Shown here: piece after piece, positions 26,477-35,583 of the stretch
How positions within the stretch are numbered: position 1 is the stretch's first letter
Layout of the letters: every line of letters starts with the position of its first letter
NCBI RefSeq assembly: GCF_035975855.1
Contig: NZ_CP109055.1
Coordinates: forward strand, 434,001-498,000
Reading direction: 5' to 3'
DNA: 64,000 nucleotides
Source: Streptomyces sp. NBC_01304
GTDB lineage: Bacteria > Actinomycetota > Actinomycetes > Streptomycetales > Streptomycetaceae
Notes under the pieces: model-generated
What the model was told of the DNA's origin: nothing
Databases searched by the model: none
What the model saw: only the letters and a program-made list of their open reading frames with translations
Translations under genes and position numbers: made by a program

Positions 26477-27034
26477 ATGCACCACTCCGTGGCCGTTGTC
26501 CAGCGGGCCGCAGCACTTCTGTACCCACCCACCTCACCGTTCCTCGAGCGACTCCCCCTGGTCAGGGCATCCTTGACCGGGATGCCGGGTGAGGATGCAG
26601 AGATACTGCGACGCTTCTGCGACGCGGTCGTGGACTTGCCCGAGCGGGAGCTTGCCGCCCTCTACCGTGAAGCCTTCGCGTGCGGGGACCGCCTTTCGCT
26701 GTCACTGTCCTCGCGTGGCGGCGTCGGCGCAGCTCACGATCCAGCGATCTCCCCCGTGCGGTGGGAACGTCTCTATCGCCTGCACGGCTGGCGCTCACCC
26801 GTCGGCGAGGCACCCGATTTCCTGCCGTCGGTCCTGGAGTTCACGGCCTGTCGGCCGGTGCCGGGCCGTCTGGCGATGGAGGCGTACCTGGGCAGGCTCG
26901 ACCTGCTGCGGGTGTCACTGAGCCAGCGACAGAGCCCGTACGCCGACGTACTCGCGGCAGTGTGCACGGCCCTGCGCAGGCCGCCGCACACGCCGCGATC
27001 GGTGAGCACCGCCAGGCGTCGTCGCCTCAACTGA
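26477..27034 (+). CDS. orphan NarJ-like nitrate reductase chaperone
   Basis: The 185-residue protein resembles the delta chaperone NarJ over its full length: RAAALLYPPTSPFLERLPLV, LRRFCDAVVDLPERELAALY, then EAPDFLPSVLEFTA and SPYADVLAAVCTAL, the two most conserved blocks. NarJ inserts the molybdenum cofactor into NarG. However, the normally invariant Y(Y/W)xDGDTRRRG segment is replaced by the unrelated SLSLSSRGGVGAAHD, and no narG, narH or narI lies nearby. It may serve a distant reductase, have another client, or be decaying. The ATG at 26477 is preferred to a GTG at 26393. Confidence 0.6.
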   Translation: MHHSVAVVQRAAALLYPPTSPFLERLPLVRASLTGMPGEDAEILRRFCDAVVDLPERELAALYREAFACGDRLSLSLSSRGGVGAAHDPAISPVRWERLYRLHGWRSPVGEAPDFLPSVLEFTACRPVPGRLAMEAYLGRLDLLRVSLSQRQSPYADVLAAVCTALRRPPHTPRSVSTARRRRLN

Positions 27035-27076
27035 CCCCGGGGCGGCACAGGTTGTCCATGCCGCCACCGACACGAC

Positions 27077-27814
27077 TCACAGGCCGGGCCCCGCAGTCGG
27101 TGCGACCGCGCCACCAGACGACGCTGCCTGCACCCGCGCCTGCTCCGCCTGGGCCTGCTTGCGCCGGCTGTAGCGAATCGTCCAGAAGATCAGCGCACCG
27201 ATAACGACGTACGGCCCGATGCTGCTCACGCTCACCATGGCCGACGTCGACAACACGAAGGTCAGCACGATACGGATGACAGCCTCGATCACGAACGCGG
27301 CACCCCACACGACGGTGATCGTCCGCTGCGTCCGCCGGAAGCCGTCGTACTGCCACAGCCCTTCCCACCAGGCCCGGCTCGCCGCACTGCCGTCCGTCGC
27401 GAACTTGCGACCCATGTAGTACGCGAACGGGCGGGCCATCAGCAGGGTCGACAGGATCGCCAGACCGACCGTGCCCATCACCACCGATTCTTTGATCAGG
27501 ATCGCTCGGGCACTGTTGAAGGCCAGCATGCTGAGCAGCGTCAGGCCCATCGTGAACAGCGTGAACACCCCGAAGTCGTCGATCCGTCGGCGCAGCGCGT
27601 ACAGGACGCAGATCTCCGCCACCGGCAGCAAGGAGGCGACCATCAGGGCGTGTGCCTTGCTCCAGCCGTGATCGGTCAGGTAGCCGTAGAGCAGGATCGG
27701 CCCGGCGATGTTGAAGACGATCGTGGGACCCCAGTGCGCCAGCAGACTGCGCGCCGAAGGAGCAGACCTCTCCGGCTTGCCGACGCCCCCTGGCGAAGTG
27801 ATGGCAGCATTCAT
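27077..27814 (-). CDS. VC0807-like integral membrane protein
   Basis: The 245-residue protein has six predicted membrane helices (for example GPTIVFNIAGPILLYGYL and VVIGALIFWTIRYS) with a cytoplasmic tail rich in glutamine and alanine. A central FAYYMGRKFATDG and the WWEGLWQYDGFRRTQR loop agree with the VC0807 family, whose role is unknown. Nothing in the flanking genes suggests a partner. It converges with the NarJ-like gene, 42 nt away. Confidence 0.7.
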   Translation of the reverse strand: MNAAITSPGGVGKPERSAPSARSLLAHWGPTIVFNIAGPILLYGYLTDHGWSKAHALMVASLLPVAEICVLYALRRRIDDFGVFTLFTMGLTLLSMLAFNSARAILIKESVVMGTVGLAILSTLLMARPFAYYMGRKFATDGSAASRAWWEGLWQYDGFRRTQRTITVVWGAAFVIEAVIRIVLTFVLSTSAMVSVSSIGPYVVIGALIFWTIRYSRRKQAQAEQARVQAASSGGAVAPTAGPGL

Positions 27815-27986
27815 CTCGGCATGTCCCCCGTAGTCACCTTGATCATGAATAGTGGGCCGAGGCTAGAAGGCGATCACCCATCGCACAAGGTCATACGCGG
27901 AACCCGTCGGACCCACCCTTGCGGCCGGCCGGCCACCAGCGTTGGCACTCCGCCTCCGGGGCCCTGCCCGTGACCGCCTGACAGTG

Positions 27987-28691
27987 TCACTGATTGCTGG
28001 GTTCCCAGACGGAACAGTCGTGCGCGAAGAGCACTCTGCGTGGGTCGAATGCGAGGAGCCGCTCCAGCCAGGGCTGGTAGGTGGGACGGGGCGGTTCGAG
28101 GCCGTCCAGGGCGGCACGCCGGGCCAGGTCTTCCGAGGCGAAGTGCGTGGCGAAGTCGTGTGCCTGGCCTGCCAGGACGACGGTGCCGTCATTCTGCTGG
28201 ATCACCAGTGATTGATGTCCCTCGGTGTGGCCGGGAGTAGGGATGATCCAGACCCCGGGCCAGAGCTCCGTTTCACCGGTGACTTCCTCGTAGTTGGCGC
28301 CGGGGAAGTCGACGAGTTCCTCGATGGTGTAGCCGCCTCGGCGAGCGGCGGCAAGCTCCGCGGCCTGCACCACGATGGGCTTGTCCCTGAACAAGGGGTT
28401 GCCGCCGCAGTGGTCGAAGTGCAGGTGGCAGTTCACCACCAGGGAGATGTCAGCCCGGGTGACTCCCGCGGCCGCGAGGGCGGCCTCAAGGCGCCGGCGC
28501 CGGGGACGGTAATGGGCCTCGGTTTCGGGGTCGGCAGCCCCGATACCGGTATCGAAGAGGACCAGTCCTTCCTCGCGCCGAACCAGGTAGGCGAGCACGG
28601 GTTCCACGCGTGGTTGTGGGGTCCCGGCTTCTGATGCCGGTCGGACGAAGTAGCCGAGATCGAGCCGACGCACTGCCGTCTTCTTCTCCAT
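27987..28691 (-). CDS. metallo-beta-lactamase fold hydrolase, AHL-lactonase-like
   Basis: The 234-residue protein has the dinuclear zinc motif HLHFDHCGG near residue 107, the second histidine in PTPGHTEGHQSL and a bridging aspartate in AGQAHD, plus a C-terminal FAHDCSVW. This arrangement, the FDTGIG strand and the size fit the N-acyl-homoserine lactonase branch (AiiA-like). It would open a lactone or ester ring in the cytoplasm. Streptomyces also uses this fold on gamma-butyrolactones and other lactones, so the substrate is open. No strong ribosome site precedes ATG 28691. Confidence 0.8.
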   Translation of the reverse strand: MEKKTAVRRLDLGYFVRPASEAGTPQPRVEPVLAYLVRREEGLVLFDTGIGAADPETEAHYRPRRRRLEAALAAAGVTRADISLVVNCHLHFDHCGGNPLFRDKPIVVQAAELAAARRGGYTIEELVDFPGANYEEVTGETELWPGVWIIPTPGHTEGHQSLVIQQNDGTVVLAGQAHDFATHFASEDLARRAALDGLEPPRPTYQPWLERLLAFDPRRVLFAHDCSVWEPSNQ

Positions 28692-28972
28692 CGGGACATG
28701 CTGGCAGGCCCCTGTGCCATCCCCAGAAGAGTTCCGCCCACAGCAGACCGCGTCGAGCTCACGTGATGGTCATGCTGCCCCGCAGCCGTCGTGCCCATGG
28801 ACGCTTCGAGACGGCGTCCCCCTGGTCGGCCGTACGAGAATGAGTGCCTGGCTTCCCTGGCAACCGGCAGGGCCATTCGGGGCCGTCGGCCGACGGCCGA
28901 CGGCATGACAACGCGGCCTCACCACAGCGCGCCGCCGACGTGCCCCGTACGGGCAGGTCTCAGGATGCCTCC

Positions 28973-31066
28973 ATGATCGCTAATCGCATGAAGACCGGTC
29001 GCCTGGGGGCCGTTTCCCTCGTGGTGGCCACCGCGCTGGCGGCCCCGGTGGCGACTGCGCAGGCGGCGGATCCGCCGCCCCAGCCCACCGCGCCGATGGC
29101 TGCGCTGCCCGAGGAGTGTGAGCCCGGCGCCGGCAAGGTACCGCCGTGGCTGCGGAAGCTCCCCGTCGCCAAGCAGAAGGAGTTCACCAGCAAGCAGTGG
29201 TACCAGGACTGGCTGAAGACGACGCTGTCCCTGTGTACCGACCTGACACACCTGGCCGCCGACAACCCCGGCAGAACCCTCAAGTGGCGCACCGACAAGG
29301 CGTTGCTGTTTCGCGGCGCGGGTCTGGGCTCGCACAGCGTCCCCGAGCACGTGTTCACGGCGGGCGCCGATCCCTGGGACCTGACGGCCGGCGGCAACCT
29401 GACGATCCGCCCCGGCGAGAAGATCAAGAACAGCGCACTGTCCAGCACCACCTACCGCAGTCGCCATTCCCGGCACTTCGGCCTGTGGAACTACGTCATC
29501 GACGCACCTGGCGGCATCCAGGTCGACGGGATGCTGTACGGCGATCCGATGGACAACGAGTCGGAGATCGCCTTCCCCGGCGGCATCAGGCCCGAGTACG
29601 TCATGGCGGCCTACCGGCTCGCGGACAAGGGGGTATGGCAGAAGGCCGTCGAGTACCGGTGGAACCCCAACTACAAGGGCAGTGTGCCCAAGCCGAACGC
29701 CGACGAGATCAACGTCGTCCTGGGCACCGGCCCCCGGCTCCCGGGCGCCGCGATGACGGCGAAGGGCGGCCGCTCCGTCGACCCCCTGGGGCGGGTGCTC
29801 CGGTTGCCCAAGTCCGCCACCGGCACCACCCTTGCCACCGACACCAAGACGAACGACCCGCTGTACGTACCGTGGGGCTCGGTGCCCGGCTATTGGGCCA
29901 CCAAGCAGCAGGACCCGTCCATCGACAGCCGGGCCATGCCGTACGCGACCTGCCACACCCTCGACCAGTACGAGTTCGCCCCGGGCATCGGCGGCATGGT
30001 CGACGCGCTGTGGATCAGCGAGGGCAGCAAGGTCGCTCCGCTGAAGAACAAGTTCCTCATGGAACCCGCTACTTGCTACAACTCCGGCAAGCCGCCGCAG
30101 CTCGTCCAGGGCATCGCGAACGGCAACAAGACCGCCCTGACGGTCTCCTGGACGGCCCCGGGCGAGGACGGCATCAAGGCGTACGCGATCTACGGGCGGG
30201 CATCGGACACCTCCGCCTGGAAGCGGCTGGCCACGGTCGGCTCCCCGCAGCAGACCCAGCGGGTGCTCAAGGCCGCGGAGCTCAAGCCCTTCACCCTGGC
30301 GGATGTCGATCCGGCACAGCACCGGCGCCGGCTCGCCGTCACCGCCGTCGCGGCGGACGGCGGGCACACGACGATGATGGCCGCGTGCGGCTTCCCGGTG
30401 GTCGAGCCGTATGCCACGAAGTGGCAGGCGGCGGGCGGCGAGGCGGGTCCCTTCGGGTGCCCGACCACACCGGTACGCCCCAAGGCGAACGACGGCGCGT
30501 ACCAGGGCTTCGAGACCGCCATGATCTACGCGACGAAGGCCGGTGGAGCGCACGCGGTGACCCAGCCGTTTCTCCATGCCTACAGCAGGGTCAAGTACCA
30601 GAGCGGAGTGCTCGGCTATCCCGTCTCGGACCTGGTGAACACGCCGAACGGCCGGCGCCAGGACTTCCAGGGCGGCGGGCTCGTCTACGACAAGAAGACC
30701 AAGAAAGTCACCGTCGAGCGGAAGTGCCACGTCACGCCGTACGGGTCCTTCGCGGTCAAGTGGCAGCAATTCGGCGGCATGGCGGGGAAGTTGGGCTGCG
30801 CCACGGCATCCCAGGGCCGTGCTCCCGCGGGCGGTCAGGTCCAGTACTTCCAGGGTGGCGTCATGTTCTGGTCCAAGGTGACGGGCGCGCATGTGGTTTC
30901 GGGCCCGTTCCAAGGCGCGTACGCCAAGCTCCACTACGACCAGGGTCGGCTCGGCTACCCGTCCAGCGACGAAAGGTCCGACAGCCGCTCCTCGTGGCAG
31001 CACTTCCAGCACGGCGCCCTGATCCGGGACAAGAAGACCGGCAAGATCACAACCAAGTGGACCTAG
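28973..31066 (+). CDS. secreted ADP-ribosyltransferase toxin (pierisin/scabin type) with FN3-like and LGFP repeats
   Basis: ATG 28973 begins a 697-residue precursor with a signal peptide cleaved near TAQA-ADPPP. Residues 105-260 carry the three ADP-ribosyltransferase marks of the cholera-toxin/pierisin class: the arginine in ALLFRGAGLG (residue about 115), the STT pattern in SALSSTTYRSR (about 156) and the ExE glutamates in DNESEIAFPGGIRPEY (about 196-198). An FN3-like domain follows (TALTVSWTAPGEDGIKAYAI), then a C-terminal region of LGFP-type cell-wall-binding repeats (FGCPTT, LGYPVSD, LGCATAS, LGYPSSD). It would modify DNA or protein in a target after secretion. No immunity gene is obvious nearby. 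Confidence 0.8.
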   Translation: MIANRMKTGRLGAVSLVVATALAAPVATAQAADPPPQPTAPMAALPEECEPGAGKVPPWLRKLPVAKQKEFTSKQWYQDWLKTTLSLCTDLTHLAADNPGRTLKWRTDKALLFRGAGLGSHSVPEHVFTAGADPWDLTAGGNLTIRPGEKIKNSALSSTTYRSRHSRHFGLWNYVIDAPGGIQVDGMLYGDPMDNESEIAFPGGIRPEYVMAAYRLADKGVWQKAVEYRWNPNYKGSVPKPNADEINVVLGTGPRLPGAAMTAKGGRSVDPLGRVLRLPKSATGTTLATDTKTNDPLYVPWGSVPGYWATKQQDPSIDSRAMPYATCHTLDQYEFAPGIGGMVDALWISEGSKVAPLKNKFLMEPATCYNSGKPPQLVQGIANGNKTALTVSWTAPGEDGIKAYAIYGRASDTSAWKRLATVGSPQQTQRVLKAAELKPFTLADVDPAQHRRRLAVTAVAADGGHTTMMAACGFPVVEPYATKWQAAGGEAGPFGCPTTPVRPKANDGAYQGFETAMIYATKAGGAHAVTQPFLHAYSRVKYQSGVLGYPVSDLVNTPNGRRQDFQGGGLVYDKKTKKVTVERKCHVTPYGSFAVKWQQFGGMAGKLGCATASQGRAPAGGQVQYFQGGVMFWSKVTGAHVVSGPFQGAYAKLHYDQGRLGYPSSDERSDSRSSWQHFQHGALIRDKKTGKITTKWT

Positions 31067-31495
31067 AGGGCCGTTGAAGCAGCTGGGCTCGACTCTGCCG
31101 GGAATCTCTGATCGGTCGAGTTCAGCTGCCGAGGGTTCGTCAGGACTTTGATCGAGGGATCTCGTGTTGGTCCAGGACGTGCTTGAAGGCGGTCGGCGGT
31201 CGTGGTGTGCGGGGCTCCTCGGGCGAAGTCAGGCCGCTGAGCCGCTCACCGTCCACTGCGGCCGCTCCGTCTCGGCACCCGCGGGGTCAGGAAGCCTGGT
31301 GTGGTTGCCACCAGGAGCAGTTGGGGCGGGACGTCGCCGGCAAGCCGGCAAGGAATTGCGGCTGCCCGGGCATCTGGGCGAGGCGTCGGGCCCGTCCGGC
31401 GGATCGTGGGCCGAGCCAGGGCCGGACCGAGGCGCGGGCCGGCCGGTTCCCTAATCGTGTTGACCACCCCCGGCAGGCAGTGCTGGAGTCGGCAC
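31067..31495. other. intergenic stretch, no gene recognised
   Basis: These 429 nt lie between the toxin and methyltransferase genes. Several frames are open because of GC richness but none has a start site or family resemblance. Confidence 0.35.
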
Positions 31496-32236
31496 GTGGA
31501 CAGCATCCCCGCCAACCGGCGGCTCTGGAACCAGATCAGCAGCGCCTACCAGCACAAGCACGACCCGCAAATCGGCGCCACACCCCGACTGTGGGGCATG
31601 TACTCCATCCCCGACGCGCACCTGCACGCCCTGGGCGACGTCAGCAGCAAGCGCGTCCTCGAACTCGGCTGCGGCGCCGGCCAGTGGTCCAGGGCACTCG
31701 CCGCCGAGGGCGCCACCGTGGTCGGGCTCGACCTGTCCGATGCCCAACTCGCGGCAGCAGCCCGCGCGATGGGAGCGTCCCCCTACCCGCTGGTGCAAGG
31801 CGCCGCCGAACAACTCCCCTTCGCCGCCGACACCTTCGACCTGGTGTTCTGCGACTTCGGTGGGCTCAGCTGGGCATCCCCGCACCTGGCCGTCCCGCAG
31901 GCCGCACGCGTCTTGCGCCGAGGTGGGCGCCTGGTGTTCAACGTCGCCAGCCCATGGTTCGAAGCTTGCTACGACGAAGCCGCCAGCCGCGTGACCACGA
32001 CGCTGCAGCAGGACTACTTCGGGCTGGACACCATCGCCGAAGGCGACGGCGCGACCAGCTATCAGCTCACCTACGGCGGCTGGGTCAAGGTCCTGCGCGG
32101 CGCGGGTCTCATCATCGACGACCTCATCGAGCCGCGGCCCGAACCCGGAACACCCAACGGCTACAACGAAACCGACCCACCCGACTGGGCACACCGCTGG
32201 CCGGCGGAACTGCTCTGGGTAACCCACAAACCGTAA
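31496..32236 (+). CDS. class I SAM-dependent methyltransferase
   Basis: GTG 31496 has GGAG eight nt upstream and starts VDSIPANRRLWNQIS. The 246-residue protein has the SAM-binding motif I VLELGCGAGQWSRAL near residue 60, the acidic end of beta2 (VVGLDLSDAQL), motif post-II (VQGAAEQLPFAADTFDLVF) and ARVLRRGGRLVFNV. This is the UbiE/COQ5-like Methyltransf_11 type. The C-terminal YNETDPPDWAHRWPAELLWV is typical of a large Streptomyces subgroup with no assigned substrate. Confidence 0.88.
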   Translation: MDSIPANRRLWNQISSAYQHKHDPQIGATPRLWGMYSIPDAHLHALGDVSSKRVLELGCGAGQWSRALAAEGATVVGLDLSDAQLAAAARAMGASPYPLVQGAAEQLPFAADTFDLVFCDFGGLSWASPHLAVPQAARVLRRGGRLVFNVASPWFEACYDEAASRVTTTLQQDYFGLDTIAEGDGATSYQLTYGGWVKVLRGAGLIIDDLIEPRPEPGTPNGYNETDPPDWAHRWPAELLWVTHKP

Positions 32237-32376
32237 GATCCGCCACGCCGCAACGTGAAGGCATCCCCTCGCCGGGCAGGCCTGGGCGGGTTGAGGCCGT
32301 TGGTTCGGGTGGCCGGGGCCGCCTGCAGAGCGCCACTCAGCATGCGGACTGGTGAACCTGAACCGGCCGTAAGGCC

Positions 32377-32974
32377 TCACTCGCCGCCTCCGCCACCGCC
32401 GCAGCTGAAACCGCCGCCGGAGTGTGCCCCCGTATCCGGGGCGTGGTCGGAGTCGTCGTCAGGGTCTTGCCCATGCGCCTCAGAGCCCGACCGAGACCGG
32501 ATGGAGCCGCCGCCGCAGGCCCCACCCAGCGTTGCGTCGTCCCTTTCGGGGAAGGAGTGATCCCGCGGAAGACGTCCGTCGGCACGTTCGCGCCGTGCTT
32601 GGCTTCCTCTAGTTGTCGCCTGCCCCTGCGGGTCACCCGGCGACTCGCTCCGGCCACCAGGGCCCGTGCGGCCAGCCGCCGGGCGATCTCCTCGACCTCC
32701 GGCGAGCGTTGCATGGCAGCGCGTACGGCCTCGATGCTCTTGCTGCGCCTGCAGAAGGCGAGCCCGGCACCCTCGACCGCATGCTCTCGGGGCGCTCCCC
32801 ACCCACAGCACGCACCCGCCAGGCGTGCATCACGACCAGCCCGCGCCTGTTCAGCGCGATGATCACGCAGTCCGCCACCCGCTGGGCCCCGCCCGCCAGG
32901 AACGCGACGCCATACACATCCAGAGCCCGCATCTCGCCCGAGCCTCTTGCAAACCGCCGGATCACCAACCGCAT
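32377..32974 (-). pseudogene. frameshifted small membrane-type protein (TIGR04222-like tail)
   Basis: Three overlapping minus-strand frames together resemble one Streptomyces protein type. The first, from ATG 32974 with a GGGGGG site, reads ALDVYGVAFLAGGAQRVADC and ends after VVMHAWRVRA. The second continues SIEAVRAAMQRSPEVEEIAR and GASRRVTRRGRRQLEEAK. The third ends SGGGFSCGGGGGGE, the glycine/cysteine tail common in this family. Each alone is incomplete, so either two frameshifts have inactivated the gene or the sequence has errors. The family has no known function. Position of the frame changes is approximate. Confidence 0.5.
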
Positions 32975-33130
32975 ACCAGCCCCCCGTTTCGGCCCACAAC
33001 ATCTGCCAGCAATGTCACCTGACAGCACTGCGCCCAACCCTCTCCCCGCCCTCTCAGAGCAACACTTGAGCCACGGCCTGGGCCACAATTGCCTCGCACC
33101 CGAGCCGCCCCGCGATCTACCCTCGCGGAC

Positions 33131-33730
33131 ATGACGTCACGCGATGCGCCTGCAGGCTCCCGGATCGCTCCCGGTGGTGCCGGTCTGGTGATCCGGCAAG
33201 AGGCCGCTGACGATCACCGAGAGGTACGCGAGGTTCACACCCGCGCCTTCGGTGACAACAAGCGGGTTCCCGGGCTCGTGGAGGCACTTCGCGTTGCGGA
33301 GGCCGCATTGGCGCCGATGTCCTTCGTCGCCACTGTTGATGACCGGGTCGTCGGGCATGTCCTGTTGAGCGCGACACGGTTGGACGCTCCGCGCCGGATC
33401 GTGGATGTCCTGTCGCTGTCACCGCTGGGCGTGGTCCCGGAGTTCCAGCGCCAGGGCATCGGTACGCAGCTCATCGCCCACGCCCTCGCGGCGGCCGACA
33501 GCCAAGGCGTGCCATTGATATTCCTGGAGGGTTCGCCGCGCTACTACGGCACGCGCGGCTTCGAGGGTGCCGGCGCGTTGGGCTTCCGTTCGCCGTCGCT
33601 GCGTATCCCTGAAGCCGCGTTCCAGGTCGCCCGGTTGTCCGCTCACGAGCCGTGGATGACGGGCACCTTCGTCTACTCAGAGGCCTTTTGGGCCTTTGAC
33701 TGCGTCGGCCTGCGCGACCCCGAGGGCTGA
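33131..33730 (+). CDS. GNAT N-acetyltransferase, YhbS-like
   Basis: This protein of 199 residues from ATG 33131 has a complete GNAT domain. It contains FVATVDDRVVGHVLLS (beta3-beta4), LSPLGVVPEFQRQGIGTQL with the QRQGIG acetyl-CoA loop, IFLEGSPRYYGTRGFEGAGALGF (quoted in part as LEGSPRYYGTRGF), and a C-terminal FQVARLSAHEPWMTGTFVYS. The order and the LEGSPxYY block are those of YhbS-type enzymes, whose substrate is not settled. A hairpin lies 14 nt after the stop. Confidence 0.87.
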   Translation: MTSRDAPAGSRIAPGGAGLVIRQEAADDHREVREVHTRAFGDNKRVPGLVEALRVAEAALAPMSFVATVDDRVVGHVLLSATRLDAPRRIVDVLSLSPLGVVPEFQRQGIGTQLIAHALAAADSQGVPLIFLEGSPRYYGTRGFEGAGALGFRSPSLRIPEAAFQVARLSAHEPWMTGTFVYSEAFWAFDCVGLRDPEG

Positions 33731-33744
33731 CGGGCAACCGGGGA

Positions 33745-33765
33745 GGCCCGGGAATGGTTCGGGCC
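33745..33765 (+). terminator. short hairpin after the YhbS-like gene
   Basis: GGCCCG (33745-33750) pairs with CGGGCC (33760-33765) over a 9-nt loop. Confidence 0.35.
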
Positions 33766-33933
33766 GCGGTCGCGCGCAGCCCGCCACAACCATGGTGACC
33801 TGGTATGCCGTGCCTCACATTCGAGGTGTCCGCGCAACCTCCCGAGCCCTGAAGTCCTCTACAAGGATGGGGCCTCAAGGGGAGAACCAGAGGCGCATAA
33901 AGAACACATAAAGGCTCATAGTAGTCTTCGCGG

Positions 33934-34710
33934 GTGAACATCCTGAAGAGGCGGCCGCGCCTACTGATACTCCTGACGCTGGCCGTAATAACCGCCGTGA
34001 CGGTGACCGTGGTCATGGTGATCCGGGCGAACGAGATGAAGACGCTCTCCCCGGGCGACGAACGCGAACAGGCCGCGGCATCCGGAGACAAGCCGACGGG
34101 GCAGGTGGACTGCCAGAAGGCCAAGTGCATCGCGCTCACCTTCGACGGCAACCCCGGAGAACCCACCGACCGCCTGATGGACCTCCTGGACCAGTACAAG
34201 GCGCCGTCGACCTTCTTCCTGGAGGGCCGGCGCATCCACAAGTTCCCCGATGTGGTGCGACGGATGGCCAAGGACGGCCATGAGATCGGCAACCACACCT
34301 GGACCCATCCGCGGCTGACCGATGTCTCCGACGACCAGATCCGCGACGAGCTGGGCCGCACCGAGCGGGCCATCTCCAAGATCACCGGCACCAAGTCGAC
34401 GCTGATGAGGCCGCCGCAGGGTCGCACCGACGACCGCGTCTCGAAGGTCTCGAAAGAGCTGGGGATGGCGCAGGTCCTGTGGACGGTGACCGCGAAGGAC
34501 TACGAGACCGACGACATCAAGCTGATAGCCGAGCGCGTTCTCGAAGGTGCCGGTCGCGACGGCATCGTATTGCTTCACCCGCTGCACAAGGGCACCTTGC
34601 CCGCCATGCCCACCATCCTGAAGAAGCTCCACGCCGAGGGCTACACCTTCGTGACCGTCTCCCAGCTCCTCTCCCCCGCCAAGCCCGAGCCCGGCGGCAT
34701 CTACCGGTGA
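33934..34710 (+). CDS. membrane-anchored polysaccharide deacetylase-like protein (CE4/NodB)
   Basis: The 258-residue protein starts with a basic region and one membrane anchor (LLILLTLAVITAVTVTVVMV), placing a NodB domain outside. Motif 2 is intact (HEIGNHTWTHPRL), motif 3 is RPPQG, and a late LLHPLH keeps a catalytic histidine. Motif 1 reads CIALTFDGNPGEP: the first Asp is present but the second Asp of TFDDGP, normally a metal ligand, is Gly. Streptomyces proteins with TFDAGP-type motifs are common, so activity is possible but altered. It may deacetylate peptidoglycan or another envelope glycan. GTG 33934 is the start. Confidence 0.82.
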   Translation: MNILKRRPRLLILLTLAVITAVTVTVVMVIRANEMKTLSPGDEREQAAASGDKPTGQVDCQKAKCIALTFDGNPGEPTDRLMDLLDQYKAPSTFFLEGRRIHKFPDVVRRMAKDGHEIGNHTWTHPRLTDVSDDQIRDELGRTERAISKITGTKSTLMRPPQGRTDDRVSKVSKELGMAQVLWTVTAKDYETDDIKLIAERVLEGAGRDGIVLLHPLHKGTLPAMPTILKKLHAEGYTFVTVSQLLSPAKPEPGGIYR

Positions 34711-34934
34711 CCGTCTGACGGGCCGTTTGCCGCAATGACGCCGGCCCGGCGATCGCTCGGACCGTGGCGCGGAGAAGTTCGCGACCCGGCGCCCGGGCGG
34801 GGCCGGGTCCGGCGGGCCGCACTGCGCAGTCGTGCCGCGCAGACACATGGTTGTCCTGCCTCACGACGCGCGGGTCGCACTGCTCGTGCATAGCCCCGGA
34901 CTGCGGCCACGCCACCGCGCCATCCGCCGCCCGG

Positions 34935-35276
34935 TCACTCGCCCTCGGACATCCGCAGTGCGATCTTCTGCAGCAGCTCCGTGGACTTGACCTCGTCGTG
35001 GCCCTCGTCGTGCACCTTCGCAAGCTGGGTGTACAGAAACGAGAACGCCTCCACGAGCGACACGCTGGCCGGCAGGAGCGCGCCGATGGTCAGCTCCGCT
35101 GCCTCTTGGGCACTGGCACCTGTCGGGATCTCCACCGCCGGGAACACCTCGGCCACCAGCTGGCCCAACTGGTTCTGCTCCGTGTCGAGTTCCTCCCCCT
35201 CTCCCAGCCGGCGCACCATCTCGTGCGTTTCGGTCAGGACCCCGATCGCCCGCAGGATGATCTCTTTCTGTTCCAT
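34935..35276 (-). CDS. small helical hypothetical protein
   Basis: The 113-residue acidic protein (MEQKEIILRAIGVLTETHEM) appears all-helical and soluble, without cysteines. I do not recognise a family. ATG 35276 follows a weak purine stretch. It is convergent with the CE4 gene and divergent from the PD40 gene, so it is transcribed alone. Confidence 0.7.
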   Translation of the reverse strand: MEQKEIILRAIGVLTETHEMVRRLGEGEELDTEQNQLGQLVAEVFPAVEIPTGASAQEAAELTIGALLPASVSLVEAFSFLYTQLAKVHDEGHDEVKSTELLQKIALRMSEGE

Positions 35277-35583
35277 ACGTGGAGCCTAGGTGTCCGCGGG
35301 TGGTACGGGACCAGGGCGGCTGCGACAACACCCGGCCGTGTCAGCGCGCCCGGCCGAGCCGAGATGCGCGGGGGACAAGTTGGCGCTGGCGCGGACGAGG
35401 GACGCTCCCGTTCCGGCCGGCACCCCGGCGTTCACACACCTAATACGCCGTCAGATCTTTTGCGCCCCGTGCATTGACCTGTGCAAGGCGACGCGCTTCG
35501 ATCCTGCGGAGTCCGCCGCGCAGGGCGGGGGACTTGTGCCGCGCGAGGGCGTCGCGCCCTGCGGGCCGAAGGGGGAACCAGCG
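35277..35583 (+). other. leader/promoter region of the PD40 gene
   Basis: The 307-nt region has no gene. A hairpin AGGGCG-TCG-CGCCCT at about 35545-35560 precedes the ribosome site AAGGGGGAA of the next gene and might influence it. Confidence 0.3.

Noticed and set aside
31067..31495. Possible insertion-sequence relic between the toxin and methyltransferase genes
   Set aside because: No transposase motif could be identified in any frame.
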